In this document: positions 5,122-10,930 of the stretch, one piece after another
How the letters are laid out: the number at the start of each line of letters is the position of its first letter
Position numbering within the stretch: the first letter of the stretch is position 1
Source: Dichotomicrobium sp046543175
Lineage (GTDB): Bacteria; Pseudomonadota; Alphaproteobacteria; Rhizobiales; Rhodomicrobiaceae
Direction of reading: 5' to 3'
NCBI GenBank assembly: GCA_046543175.1
Contig: JBKGZY010000083.1
Span: 1 to 10,930, forward strand
Length of the DNA stretch: 10,930 bases
Notes under the pieces: generated by a model
Told to the model about the DNA's origin: nothing
Seen by the model: the letters and a program-made list of their open reading frames with translations, nothing else
Databases searched by the model: none
Position numbers and translations under genes: made by a program

Positions 5122-6624
5122 TCACAGCTCGAACTTGATCCCCTGCGCCAGCGGCAGCTCGCGCGAGTAGTTGATCGTGCCGGTCTGCCGGCGCATGTAG
5201 CCCTTCCAGGCGTCGGAGCCGCTCTCGCGCCCGCCGCCGGTGTCCTTCTCGCCGCCGAACGCGCCGCCGATCTCCGCGCCGGACGGGCCGATATTGACAT
5301 TGGCGATGCCGCAATCCGATCCGGTCGCCGAGAGGAACGCTTCGGTCTCGCGCACATCGGTGGAGAAGATGCAGGACGACAGGCCCTGCGGCACGCCGTT
5401 ATGCAGCGCGACCGCCTCGTCGAAATCGCGGTATTTCATAGCGTAAAGGATCGGCGCGAAGGTCTCCTCGCGGACGATCTCGGTCTGACCGGGCATTTCC
5501 ACGATGGCCGGCTTCACATACACCGCGCCGGGAAATTCATCGGTGAGCGTCCGGCCGCCGCCATGCACCGTGCCGCCATCCGCGCGCGCCTGCTCCAGCG
5601 CGCGCTCCATCGCCTCATACGCCCTCTCGCCGATCAGCGGGCCGACCAGCACGCCGTCCTTCAAAGGATCGCCGATGGGCAGCCGTTCATAGACATCGGC
5701 CAGTCGCGGGATCAGCTCGTCATAGATGCTTTCATGCACGATCAGCCGGCGCAGTGTCGTGCAGCGCTGACCTGCCGTGCCGACCGCGGCGAACACGATG
5801 GCGCGCAGCGCCAGTTCGAGGTCCGCCGAGGGCGCAACGATGGCGCCGTTGTTGCCGCCAAGTTCGAGGATGCAGCGCCCCAGCCGCTGCGCCACGGTTG
5901 CCGACACCGCCCGGCCCATCGGAACCGAACCGGTCGCGGACAGGACGGGCACATCGCGGCTGTTCGCCAGCGTTTGGCCAAGCTCGCGCCCGCCGACCAT
6001 GACCTGCGTCAGCCCCGCCGGCGCGTCGTCGCCGAACCGCGCCATCGCGCGCTCGCAGATCTTCTGCACGGCCAGCGCGGTGAGCGGCGCGTTTTCCGAC
6101 GGCTTCCACAGCACCGGGTCGCCGCACACCAACGCCAGCGCGGCGTTCCACGACCACGGCGCGACGGGGAAATTGAACGCGGTGATGACGCCGCACACGC
6201 CCAGCGGATGCCAGCTTTCGCGCATCGAATGCCCGGGGCGTTCCGAGGCGATGGTGAGGCCGTAAAGCTGGCGGCTCTGGCCGAGGGCGAAGTCGCAGAT
6301 GTCGATCATCTCCTGCACCTCGCCGAGGCCCTCCTGGAGGATCTTGCCGGTCTCCAGCGTCACCAGCGCGCCGAGATTCTCCTTTTCCGCGCGCAGTTCC
6401 TCGCCGATCAGCCGCACCAACTCGCCACGGCGCGGCGGCGGGACTTCGCGCCAGGCGAGAAACGCCTCGCGGGCGCGCGCGATCATGGCTTCGGCCTCGT
6501 CCGGGCCGTGCTGGTGCAGCCGCGCGATCTCCGAGCCGTCGATGGGCGTGGTGACGGACATCGCGCCGCCGTTCAGTTCGGATTCGGTGAAGCCGCAGGC
6601 GGCCAGAATGGATTGGTGGTTCAT
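5122..6624 (-). CDS. amaB: ALDH7-family L-aminoadipate semialdehyde / piperideine-6-carboxylate dehydrogenase
   Basis: An aldehyde dehydrogenase of 500 residues, a normal length. The start at 6624 (Met-Asn-His-Gln) is preferred to the longer frame because GGGGAGAG precedes it and antiquitin-type proteins begin about there. Visible residues: Asn151 in AFNFP, Lys174 in WKPSE, the TGSVPMGR nucleotide-binding turn at 231-238, general-base Glu254 in LELGGNN, and catalytic Cys288 in GTAGQRCTTLRR. LELGGNN and GQRCTT with the following Arg-Arg are hallmarks of the ALDH7/antiquitin branch rather than betaine or succinate-semialdehyde enzymes. Known members oxidise aminoadipate semialdehyde (in equilibrium with P6C) to 2-aminoadipate with NAD+ in lysine breakdown. 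It is convergent with the barrel gene (57-base gap) and divergent from the MetE-like gene. The dpkA-like gene at the left edge fits the same pathway. Confidence 0.88.
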   Translation of the reverse strand: MNHQSILAACGFTESELNGGAMSVTTPIDGSEIARLHQHGPDEAEAMIARAREAFLAWREVPPPRRGELVRLIGEELRAEKENLGALVTLETGKILQEGLGEVQEMIDICDFALGQSRQLYGLTIASERPGHSMRESWHPLGVCGVITAFNFPVAPWSWNAALALVCGDPVLWKPSENAPLTALAVQKICERAMARFGDDAPAGLTQVMVGGRELGQTLANSRDVPVLSATGSVPMGRAVSATVAQRLGRCILELGGNNGAIVAPSADLELALRAIVFAAVGTAGQRCTTLRRLIVHESIYDELIPRLADVYERLPIGDPLKDGVLVGPLIGERAYEAMERALEQARADGGTVHGGGRTLTDEFPGAVYVKPAIVEMPGQTEIVREETFAPILYAMKYRDFDEAVALHNGVPQGLSSCIFSTDVRETEAFLSATGSDCGIANVNIGPSGAEIGGAFGGEKDTGGGRESGSDAWKGYMRRQTGTINYSRELPLAQGIKFEL

Positions 6625-6729
6625 CGCTCGCTCTCCCCGGCTCGGCGGCGCTTGCAGCCGCGTGATCGCATTCGCCGACGCTATTGTGTCTGTTTGCGGG
6701 CGCGCCGTCACTACCCCGACCTGCCGGGA

Positions 6730-6735
6730 TTTATA
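6730..6735 (-). promoter_or_regulatory. Possible -10 element for the ALDH7 gene
   Basis: On the minus strand TATAAA followed by T lies about 106 bases upstream of the start at 6624, in the divergent intergenic region. The hexamer 17 bases upstream (TGATGG) is a poor -35, so this is a weak prediction. I see no clear promoter for the divergent MetE-like gene. Confidence 0.25.
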
Positions 6736-6827
6736 GAGGTGTCGTAACGCCGCCATCAGTGGTTAAATCGCATCGACAAACCGCCCTGTGACGTCAAGGG
6801 AAGGGCGACCTGCTGGGGAGGAAGACG

Positions 6828-7868
6828 ATGCCGGACAATAACCTGTTTCCCACGACCATCGCCGGCAGCCTGCCGAAGCCGGGCTGGCTGGCCGAACCGG
6901 AAAAGCTGTGGGCGGGCTGGCGCCTGAGCGGCGCGGAACTGGCCGAGGCCAAGCGCGACGCCACGCTGGTCTGGCTGAAGGAACAGGAGGATGCGGGCAT
7001 CGACATCGTCTCCGACGGCGAGCAGTCCCGCATTCACTTCGTCCACGGCTTTCTGGAAAAGATCGAGGGCATCGACTGGCAGAAGAAGACGAAGATGGGC
7101 ATCCGCGCGGACCGCTACGAAGCCGAGGTGCCGACCGTGACGGGGCCCGTCGTCCGCCCCGCCCCGGTCCATGTCGAGGATGTCCGCTTCACACGGGCGC
7201 ATACCAGGCACAAGCTGAAATTCACGCTGCCCGGCCCGATGACCATCTGCGATACCATTGCCGATGCGCATTACGGCCGGCGTGCGGACATGGCGATGGC
7301 CTTCGCGAAGGCGTTGAACGAGGAAGCGCGGGAAATCAACGCGCTGGGCGTCGATGTCATCCAGTTCGACGAGCCGGCCTTCAACGTCTTCATGGACGAT
7401 GTGAAGGACTGGGGCATCGCCGCGCTCGAAGCCGCCGCCGAAGGGCTGACCTGCAAGACGGCCGTGCATATCTGCTACGGCTACGGCATCGAGGAGAACC
7501 TCAGGTGGAAGGAGACGCTGGGCTCGGAATGGCGGCAATACGAGGAAATCTTTCCCGCCATCAACGCCAGCCGCATTCAGCAGGTTTCGCTGGAATGCCA
7601 GGGATCGCAGGTGCCGATCTCGCTCATCCGGCTGCTCGACAGCAAGACCATTCTCGTCGGCGCCATCGACGTGGCGAGCCGTTCCATCGAAGCGCCCGAG
7701 GCGGTGGCGGGCATACTGGCCGAAGCGCAGAAGCACGCCGATGCCGAGCGGATCCAGGCTTGCACGAACTGCGGAATGGCGCCGCTGCCGCGCGAGGTCG
7801 CTGCCGGCAAGCTCAAGGCGCTGGGCGCGGGCGCCGCGCTGGCGCGCGCCCGTCTCGCCAACAGCTAA
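6828..7868 (+). CDS. Short (core) MetE-like methionine synthase, cobalamin-independent fold
   Basis: The ATG at 6828 follows a strong GGGGAGGA ribosome-binding site. The 346-residue product corresponds only to the C-terminal catalytic barrel of MetE; full-length MetE is about 750 residues. The zinc-binding set of the family is visible: His214 and Cys216 in AVHICYG, Glu256 in SLECQ, Cys315 in TNCGMAPL. Other family marks are the IAGSLPKP start (residues 11-18), SDGEQ (62-66), LPGPMT (134-139) and QFDEPAF (179-185). Such proteins transfer a methyl group to homocysteine thiolate. Because the N-terminal domain needed with folate polyglutamate in MetE is absent, described short relatives (core MetE, MesA-MesD families) use other methyl donors; the exact group cannot be settled here, and the MesX (DUF1852) partner of MesD is not in the window. 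A paralogue acting on another thiol is possible. Confidence 0.82.
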   Translation: MPDNNLFPTTIAGSLPKPGWLAEPEKLWAGWRLSGAELAEAKRDATLVWLKEQEDAGIDIVSDGEQSRIHFVHGFLEKIEGIDWQKKTKMGIRADRYEAEVPTVTGPVVRPAPVHVEDVRFTRAHTRHKLKFTLPGPMTICDTIADAHYGRRADMAMAFAKALNEEAREINALGVDVIQFDEPAFNVFMDDVKDWGIAALEAAAEGLTCKTAVHICYGYGIEENLRWKETLGSEWRQYEEIFPAINASRIQQVSLECQGSQVPISLIRLLDSKTILVGAIDVASRSIEAPEAVAGILAEAQKHADAERIQACTNCGMAPLPREVAAGKLKALGAGAALARARLANS

Positions 7869-7902
7869 CGCGCGTTTTGCCCGATCGAAGCGGTTCAGAC
7901 TT

Positions 7903-7930
7903 CGTCGTGGCGAGCGCAGCGACGCCATCC
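7903..7930. repeat. Palindromic intergenic motif TGGCG...CGCCA
   Basis: TGGCG (7908-7912) and CGCCA (7923-7927) flank AGCGCAGCGA. The whole, with TCG before and TCC after, resembles the GCGAGCGCAGCGA-type dispersed palindromic sequences found between genes in many bacterial genomes. Copy number elsewhere in this genome cannot be seen. Confidence 0.4.
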
Positions 7931-8004
7931 GGATTCTTTGCTTTCCGGCGAACATTGGTCGCTTCGCGCCCGCCTTCGGCTTCGTCCGCCGGTTACGGCC
8001 CAAC

Positions 8005-8052
8005 GGGGGACCCCATCGAAATTCGCCGCGCGAATTTGCGATGGGAACCCCC
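8005..8052. repeat. Long imperfect hairpin, 48 nt, about 20 paired bases
   Basis: AAATTCGC (8019-8026) and GCGAATTT (8030-8037) form a perfect inner stem around CGC. After a one-base bulge (8038), CCCATCG (8012-8018) pairs with CGATGGG (8039-8045). After a two-base mismatch, GGGGG (8005-8009) pairs with CCCCC (8048-8052). There is no T-run. It lies in the gap between two convergent genes and may be a bidirectional transcript end or a REP-like repeat. Confidence 0.55.
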
Positions 8053-8067
8053 GGGCCGGCCGCCGGT

Positions 8068-8087
8068 TCCCGGCTCTTCGGCCGGGA
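8068..8087. repeat. Stem-loop TCCCGGC-TCTTCG-GCCGGGA
   Basis: A perfect 7-bp stem with a 6-nt loop lies 15 bases after the long hairpin. It is probably part of the same intergenic repeat cluster. Confidence 0.45.
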
Positions 8088-8164
8088 CAGGCTCTGGCTC
8101 AACGCACCCGATCAAGCTGGATTGGGCGCGCTGGGGAGCGTGACGCTGGCGGCGAAGCACCCCG

Positions 8165-8202
8165 GACACGCCTTCAGGCGTGTCTGAGCGCCCGACCGGG
8201 CG
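8165..8202. terminator. Two adjacent stem-loops, possible convergent terminator
   Basis: GACACGCC (8165-8172) and GGCGTGTC (8177-8184) form a perfect 8-bp stem with a TTCA tetraloop; four bases on, CGCCCG-AC-CGGGCG (8189-8202) forms a second dyad. They sit about 50 bases beyond the end of the minus-strand LysR gene and about 300 bases beyond the MetE-like gene. T-runs are lacking, so an intrinsic terminator is not proven. Confidence 0.4.
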
Positions 8203-8249
8203 GGGTCCAATTGCGGGCATGACGCGGGTCTGACAGATCGCAACATCCA

Positions 8250-9188
8250 CTAACTCCCGGAAACAGTTGCCGGTAAGGGATCGCGCACGAACTCCCTGCC
8301 GGGATAATGCGCGCGCGTCGCGGCGTGCAGCGCCTCGACGAACGCCGTGGCGGCCGGGGCCATGTAGCGGCGCGGATCCCACAGGATCGACATCGCGCAG
8401 CCCAGTTGGCCCGCGCCGCGATAAAGCGGGACGGCGTTGCCGTGCAAGTCGTCGAGCAGAACGGTGGAAGGAACGATCGCCGTGCCCAGCCCGGCGGCGA
8501 CGAAAGCCAGCAGGCAATGCGGGCTGGCGCTTTCGATCATCACGCGCGGCGCGAAGCCGGCGGCCTGACAGGCGCCGTCGAACAGCCGGCGCGTCAGGAA
8601 GTGGCGGCGCAGCAGCAGCAGGCTCTCCTCCGCCAATTCGGCCGCATCGAGACGCGGCTTGCCGAGATGCGGGCTGTCCGAGGGCACGACCGCCAGCGTC
8701 CCCAGCGGGAACAGCTCGCGCCCGGTGAGCACCGAGTCTCCCGGCCGCCCGGCGATGGCAAGGTCCAGACGCCCCCTTTCAAGCTGTTCGGACAGGCGCG
8801 CCGAGCCGTCCTCCACCAGCGTGATCTCGATTTGCGGAAAAGATGCCCTGAAGCCCGGCAGGAAGCCGGCAACGAGGCTTTCCAGCGTCTGCGGCGTCGC
8901 CCCGACGCGCAGCCGGCCGGCGAAACCGCCCGACAGTTCGCCGGCCCTGAGCGCGACGGACTCCACGTCGTTCAGGATGGCCTGGCAGCGCTGCAATAGC
9001 TCCTGCCCGGCCGGCGTCAGCGCGATGCTGCGGCCGATCCGGTCGAACAGCCGCACGCCAAGTTCTTCCTCGAACAGGTGAATCTGGCGCGACAGCGCGG
9101 ACTGGCTGATGTTCAGGGTCTCAGAGGCGCGGGAAAAGCTGAGTTGCTCGGCCACGCCGACGAAATAGCGCATCTGACGCAGGTCCAT
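8250..9188 (-). CDS. LysR-type transcriptional regulator
   Basis: A 312-residue protein of normal LysR length. Residues 1-60 form the winged helix-turn-helix: MDLRQMRYFVGVAEQLSFSRASETLNISQSALSRQIHLFEEELG carries the typical Ala-Ala/Ser recognition pattern and the SQSALSRQI recognition helix, followed by the LFDR-IGRSIALTPAGQ wing. The rest, from about residue 90 (RLRVGAT), is the effector-binding domain of periplasmic-binding-protein fold, where an unknown small molecule would act as co-inducer. The gene is divergent from the acyl-CoA dehydrogenase gene with a 173-base gap holding inverted repeats, so it probably controls that gene and itself. Effector and wider regulon cannot be read from the sequence. 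The ribosome-binding site (GGATAAG) is weak. Confidence 0.93.
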   Translation of the reverse strand: MDLRQMRYFVGVAEQLSFSRASETLNISQSALSRQIHLFEEELGVRLFDRIGRSIALTPAGQELLQRCQAILNDVESVALRAGELSGGFAGRLRVGATPQTLESLVAGFLPGFRASFPQIEITLVEDGSARLSEQLERGRLDLAIAGRPGDSVLTGRELFPLGTLAVVPSDSPHLGKPRLDAAELAEESLLLLRRHFLTRRLFDGACQAAGFAPRVMIESASPHCLLAFVAAGLGTAIVPSTVLLDDLHGNAVPLYRGAGQLGCAMSILWDPRRYMAPAATAFVEALHAATRAHYPGREFVRDPLPATVSGS

Positions 9189-9226
9189 CGCTTATCCATA
9201 TCAGAATGCGATAGGTTTGCGAACCA

Positions 9227-9254
9227 GATTGCATTGGACAAATAGATCGCAATC
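9227..9254. promoter_or_regulatory. Inverted repeat in the LysR/acyl-CoA dehydrogenase gap, candidate operator
   Basis: GATTGC (9227-9232) and GCAATC (9249-9254) are perfect arms 16 bases apart. Closer to the lysR start are GGTT-TGCG-AACC (9214-9225) and TATC-N7-GATA (9199-9213). LysR proteins usually bind a dyad with a T-N11-A core in this position between divergent genes. Which dyad is the true site cannot be decided. Confidence 0.35.
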
Positions 9255-9361
9255 CGCCCAGACTTGGCTTCACAAAAACGTGAAAACGAACGGCAGGCTC
9301 GAAGTGGCGCCTTCCGCGACGGCCGTGCCGCATCGACCAAGTCAACCTGTGATTGCGAACA

Positions 9362-10525
9362 ATGGATCGGGAAACGACTGAGCAAACCGGGCTGCGCGCC
9401 CGCGCCGCGCGTTTCGCGGCGGACACCGTCGCGCCGCATGTCGCGGAGATGGACCGCACCAACGCCTATCCCTGGCCGGTCGTCGAAGCGCTCGCCGCGG
9501 AAGGCTTCATGGGCATGACAGTGCCGCAAGCTTATGGCGGCGCGGGCGCCAGCCTTGCCGACATGGTCGGGGTGGTGGAGGAGATCGCCAAGCTGTGCGG
9601 AACGGTCGCGCGCATCGTCGTGGACGCCAACACCGCGATCCCGAAGGCGATCCTGGAACACGGCACGGAGGCGCAGAAGCGCAACTGGCTCGCCCTGATC
9701 GTCGAGGGCGACAAGCCGGCCATCGCCATCACCGAGCCGCAGGCCGGCTCGGCGGCGACATCGCTGGCCACCAGCGCGGCGCGCGACGGCGGCGAGATCG
9801 TGCTGAACGGCGAGAAATGCTGGATCACCGGCGCGGGGGTCTCGAAGCTCTACCTCGTCTTCGCGCGGTTCGGCGAGACGCCGGGCGCGGCGGGCATCGG
9901 CGGCGTGATCGTGACCGGCGACACGCCGGGCCTGTCGGTCACGCGCGTGCCGATGATGATGGGCGTGCGCGGCATGCCCGAGGGCGAGGTCAGGTTCGAC
10001 AACTGCCGCGTGCCGGCGGAGAACCTACTCGTCCCGCCCGGCGACGGGTTCAAGAAGCTGATGCGCTGCTACAATCTCCAGCGCGTCGGCGCGGCGGCGG
10101 TCGCGCTCGGTATTGCTCAGGGCGCGTTCGATCTGGCGCTCGACTATGCCGGATCGCGGCGCCAGTTCGGCCAGCCAATCGGCGAATTCCAGGGCATCCG
10201 CTGGACGCTGGCCGACATGCACATGAAGCTGGAATCGGCGCGGCTGCTGGTCCATCGCGCGGCCGCGGAGCTGACGGACGGCTATCCCGACAAGATCAAC
10301 GCCGCGCTGGCCAAGGTTTCCACGGCCGAAACGGCCATCGCGGTGACGAACGCGGCGCTGCAAATCCACGGCGCGAAGGGGTATTCCTGCGACCTGCCGC
10401 TGGAGCGCATGGCGCGCGACGCGCGCATGTTCGCCATCGGCGGCGGCACGGCGGAGATGCAGCGCGACCTGATCGGCTCGGCATTGCTGGAGCGTTCGTC
10501 AAAGCGGCTGGAGGACGTGGCCTGA
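9362..10525 (+). CDS. Acyl-CoA dehydrogenase family flavoprotein lacking the usual catalytic Glu
   Basis: The ATG at 9362 gives 387 residues, the usual ACAD length; an in-frame TGA lies at 9350-9352, and the only alternative is TTG 9353. No strong ribosome-binding site is seen. Domain marks: N-terminal helices (1-115), ITEPQAGS (123-130), the beta domain with NGEKCWITGAG (149-159), and the C-terminal helices with RRQFGQPIGEFQ (266-277) for FAD contact. The base of medium/short-chain enzymes sits in a Tyr-Glu-Gly-Thr motif; here the aligned segment is Ile-Gly-Gly-Gly-Thr with Gly361 in place of Glu. The alternative isovaleryl/long-chain position (Leu-Glu-Arg) is Leu-Gln-Arg, with Gln240. The enzyme may therefore be a reductase-like member, as in the CaiA (crotonobetainyl-CoA reductase) group with GGGT, or use another base. 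The substrate is unknown; it is probably controlled by the adjacent LysR protein. Confidence 0.88.
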   Translation: MDRETTEQTGLRARAARFAADTVAPHVAEMDRTNAYPWPVVEALAAEGFMGMTVPQAYGGAGASLADMVGVVEEIAKLCGTVARIVVDANTAIPKAILEHGTEAQKRNWLALIVEGDKPAIAITEPQAGSAATSLATSAARDGGEIVLNGEKCWITGAGVSKLYLVFARFGETPGAAGIGGVIVTGDTPGLSVTRVPMMMGVRGMPEGEVRFDNCRVPAENLLVPPGDGFKKLMRCYNLQRVGAAAVALGIAQGAFDLALDYAGSRRQFGQPIGEFQGIRWTLADMHMKLESARLLVHRAAAELTDGYPDKINAALAKVSTAETAIAVTNAALQIHGAKGYSCDLPLERMARDARMFAIGGGTAEMQRDLIGSALLERSSKRLEDVA

Positions 10526-10544
10526 CGCCCCACCCGCGCGGGCG
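10526..10544. terminator. Possible shared stem-loop between convergent genes
   Basis: CGCCC (10526-10530) and GGGCG (10540-10544) flank a GC-rich loop; alternatively CCCGCGCGGG (10533-10542) is a perfect 10-base palindrome. It fills the 22-base gap between the two stop codons. Only TTT follows on the plus strand, so intrinsic termination is uncertain. Confidence 0.3.
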
Positions 10545-10547
10545 GTT

Positions 10548-10930
10548 TCAAGAGCGCCACGCGGTCCGGCCCCGGAACACGTAGCGGATGATAACCGCGC
10601 GCAGGATTTCGGCCACACCGCCCGCGATCAGCCCCCAGAACGGGTCGAACACGAGCGTTACCGAGGCCGTCACCGCGATCACCGGCCAGCAGGACGGGCG
10701 GCTGTCGAACAGGCGCCGGCTGAACGCCAGTTCGCCCGCCGCGAACAGCAGCAGCGCGCCCAGCCCGGCGACCGGAATCGCGGCCAGCGCGGCCGATGCC
10801 ACCTGCGGCGGCGCCAGCGCAAGCGCGACGAAGGCCAGGCCGAGCATCAGCGGCGCCGCGCCGCTGCGCGCGCCGAAACGGTAATGCGCGGCCAGCCCGC
10901 CCGCGCCGTGGCACATGGGCAGCGCCCCGA
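10548..10930 (-). CDS. MOT1-like sulfate/molybdate transporter, C-terminal part (5' end beyond window)
   Basis: The frame runs in from the right edge with no start and ends at TGA (10550-10548), giving about 127 visible residues. LPMCHGAGGLAAHYRFGARSG near the left of the visible protein (in two parts: LPMCHGAGGLA and AHYRFGARSG) is the conserved motif of MOT1/MFS_MOT1-type molybdate transporters, related to SulP permeases. It is followed by hydrophobic segments consistent with inner-membrane helices: LMLGLAFVALALAPP, ALAAIPVAGLGALLLFAAGEL and a stretch around WPVIAVTASVTLVF to GLIAGGVAEIL. The role is import of molybdate or sulfate across the inner membrane, as far as the family is known; the substrate is not determined by these residues. 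It is convergent with the acyl-CoA dehydrogenase gene and probably unrelated to it. Confidence 0.75.
   Translation of the reverse strand, partial: GALPMCHGAGGLAAHYRFGARSGAAPLMLGLAFVALALAPPQVASAALAAIPVAGLGALLLFAAGELAFSRRLFDSRPSCWPVIAVTASVTLVFDPFWGLIAGGVAEILRAVIIRYVFRGRTAWRS

Noticed and set aside
5101..6747. 548-codon plus-strand ORF opposite the ALDH7 gene
   Set aside because: It is rich in Arg, His and Ala, typical of an antisense shadow, while the minus strand carries all ALDH catalytic motifs.
6782..6807. CGCCCT...AGGGCG hairpin upstream of the MetE-like gene as a SAM riboswitch
   Set aside because: The stem is real, with TGACGTCA in the loop, but the downstream conserved segments expected of SAM-II or SAM/SAH riboswitches are not seen, so it is only a short leader stem-loop.
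6756..8102. 448-codon minus-strand ORF opposite the MetE-like gene
   Set aside because: It is an antisense shadow; the plus strand holds intact zinc ligands and a strong ribosome-binding site.
7938..8222. Plus-strand ORFs in the convergent gap
   Set aside because: They are open only because of high GC, cross several strong hairpins, and give Arg/Pro/Gly-rich sequence without family resemblance or ribosome-binding sites.
1..10930. CRISPR array, tRNA, rRNA, insertion sequence or attachment site
   Set aside because: No regularly spaced repeats, cloverleaf, rRNA signature, transposase reading frame or flanking terminal repeats could be found by reading both strands.

Overview
The window looks like chromosomal DNA from a GC-rich Gram-negative bacterium, most likely an alphaproteobacterium. 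Coding regions use strongly G/C-ending codons. One gene encodes an outer-membrane beta-barrel of the BBP2_2-like type, which is typical of rhizobial and related lineages. The species cannot be fixed from the sequence alone.

Layout, left to right. (1) The 3' part of an Ldh2/YlbC-family NAD(P)H oxidoreductase, best matched to the DpkA type (delta1-piperideine-2-carboxylate / delta1-pyrroline-2-carboxylate reductase), ends at 899. (2) A roughly 500-base stretch without a convincing gene follows. It becomes clearly AT-richer after about 1060 and contains a doubtful 75-codon ORF, an inverted repeat, a candidate promoter and a strong hairpin with a T-run on the minus strand. (3) A three-gene plus-strand block encodes exported proteins: a 144-aa secreted Gly/Ser-rich protein (1395-1829), a 186-aa secreted protein (2056-2616) and a 772-aa outer-membrane beta-barrel protein (2746-5064). 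The last two genes share an identical 15-nt leader just before their start codons. (4) On the minus strand lies an ALDH7/antiquitin-family dehydrogenase (AmaB type, L-aminoadipate semialdehyde / piperideine-6-carboxylate dehydrogenase; 5122-6624). (5) Divergent from it is a short B12-independent methionine-synthase-like protein containing only the catalytic MetE C-terminal fold (6828-7868). (6) A convergent intergenic gap of about 380 bases is packed with inverted repeats. (7) A LysR-type regulator (minus strand) is divergent from an unusual acyl-CoA dehydrogenase (plus strand, 9362-10525), with an inverted repeat between them as a candidate operator. (8) The C-terminal part of a MOT1-like sulfate/molybdate transporter (minus strand) runs off the right edge.

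How the genes may work together. DpkA and AmaB catalyse two steps of the known pipecolate route of lysine catabolism (P2C to L-pipecolate; P6C/aminoadipate semialdehyde to 2-aminoadipate), so the left half may be a lysine/pipecolate catabolic neighbourhood interrupted by the exported-protein block. The intermediate oxidase is not in the window. The exported block is the part with no obvious described function: two cysteine-free small secreted proteins, both processed before Gly-Gly, next to a large barrel with a C-terminal Phe and a two-domain look. It could be a surface or extracellular-matrix system, but that is inference. The LysR/acyl-CoA dehydrogenase pair is a standard regulator-target arrangement, although the dehydrogenase lacks the glutamate base at both positions where the family usually carries it.
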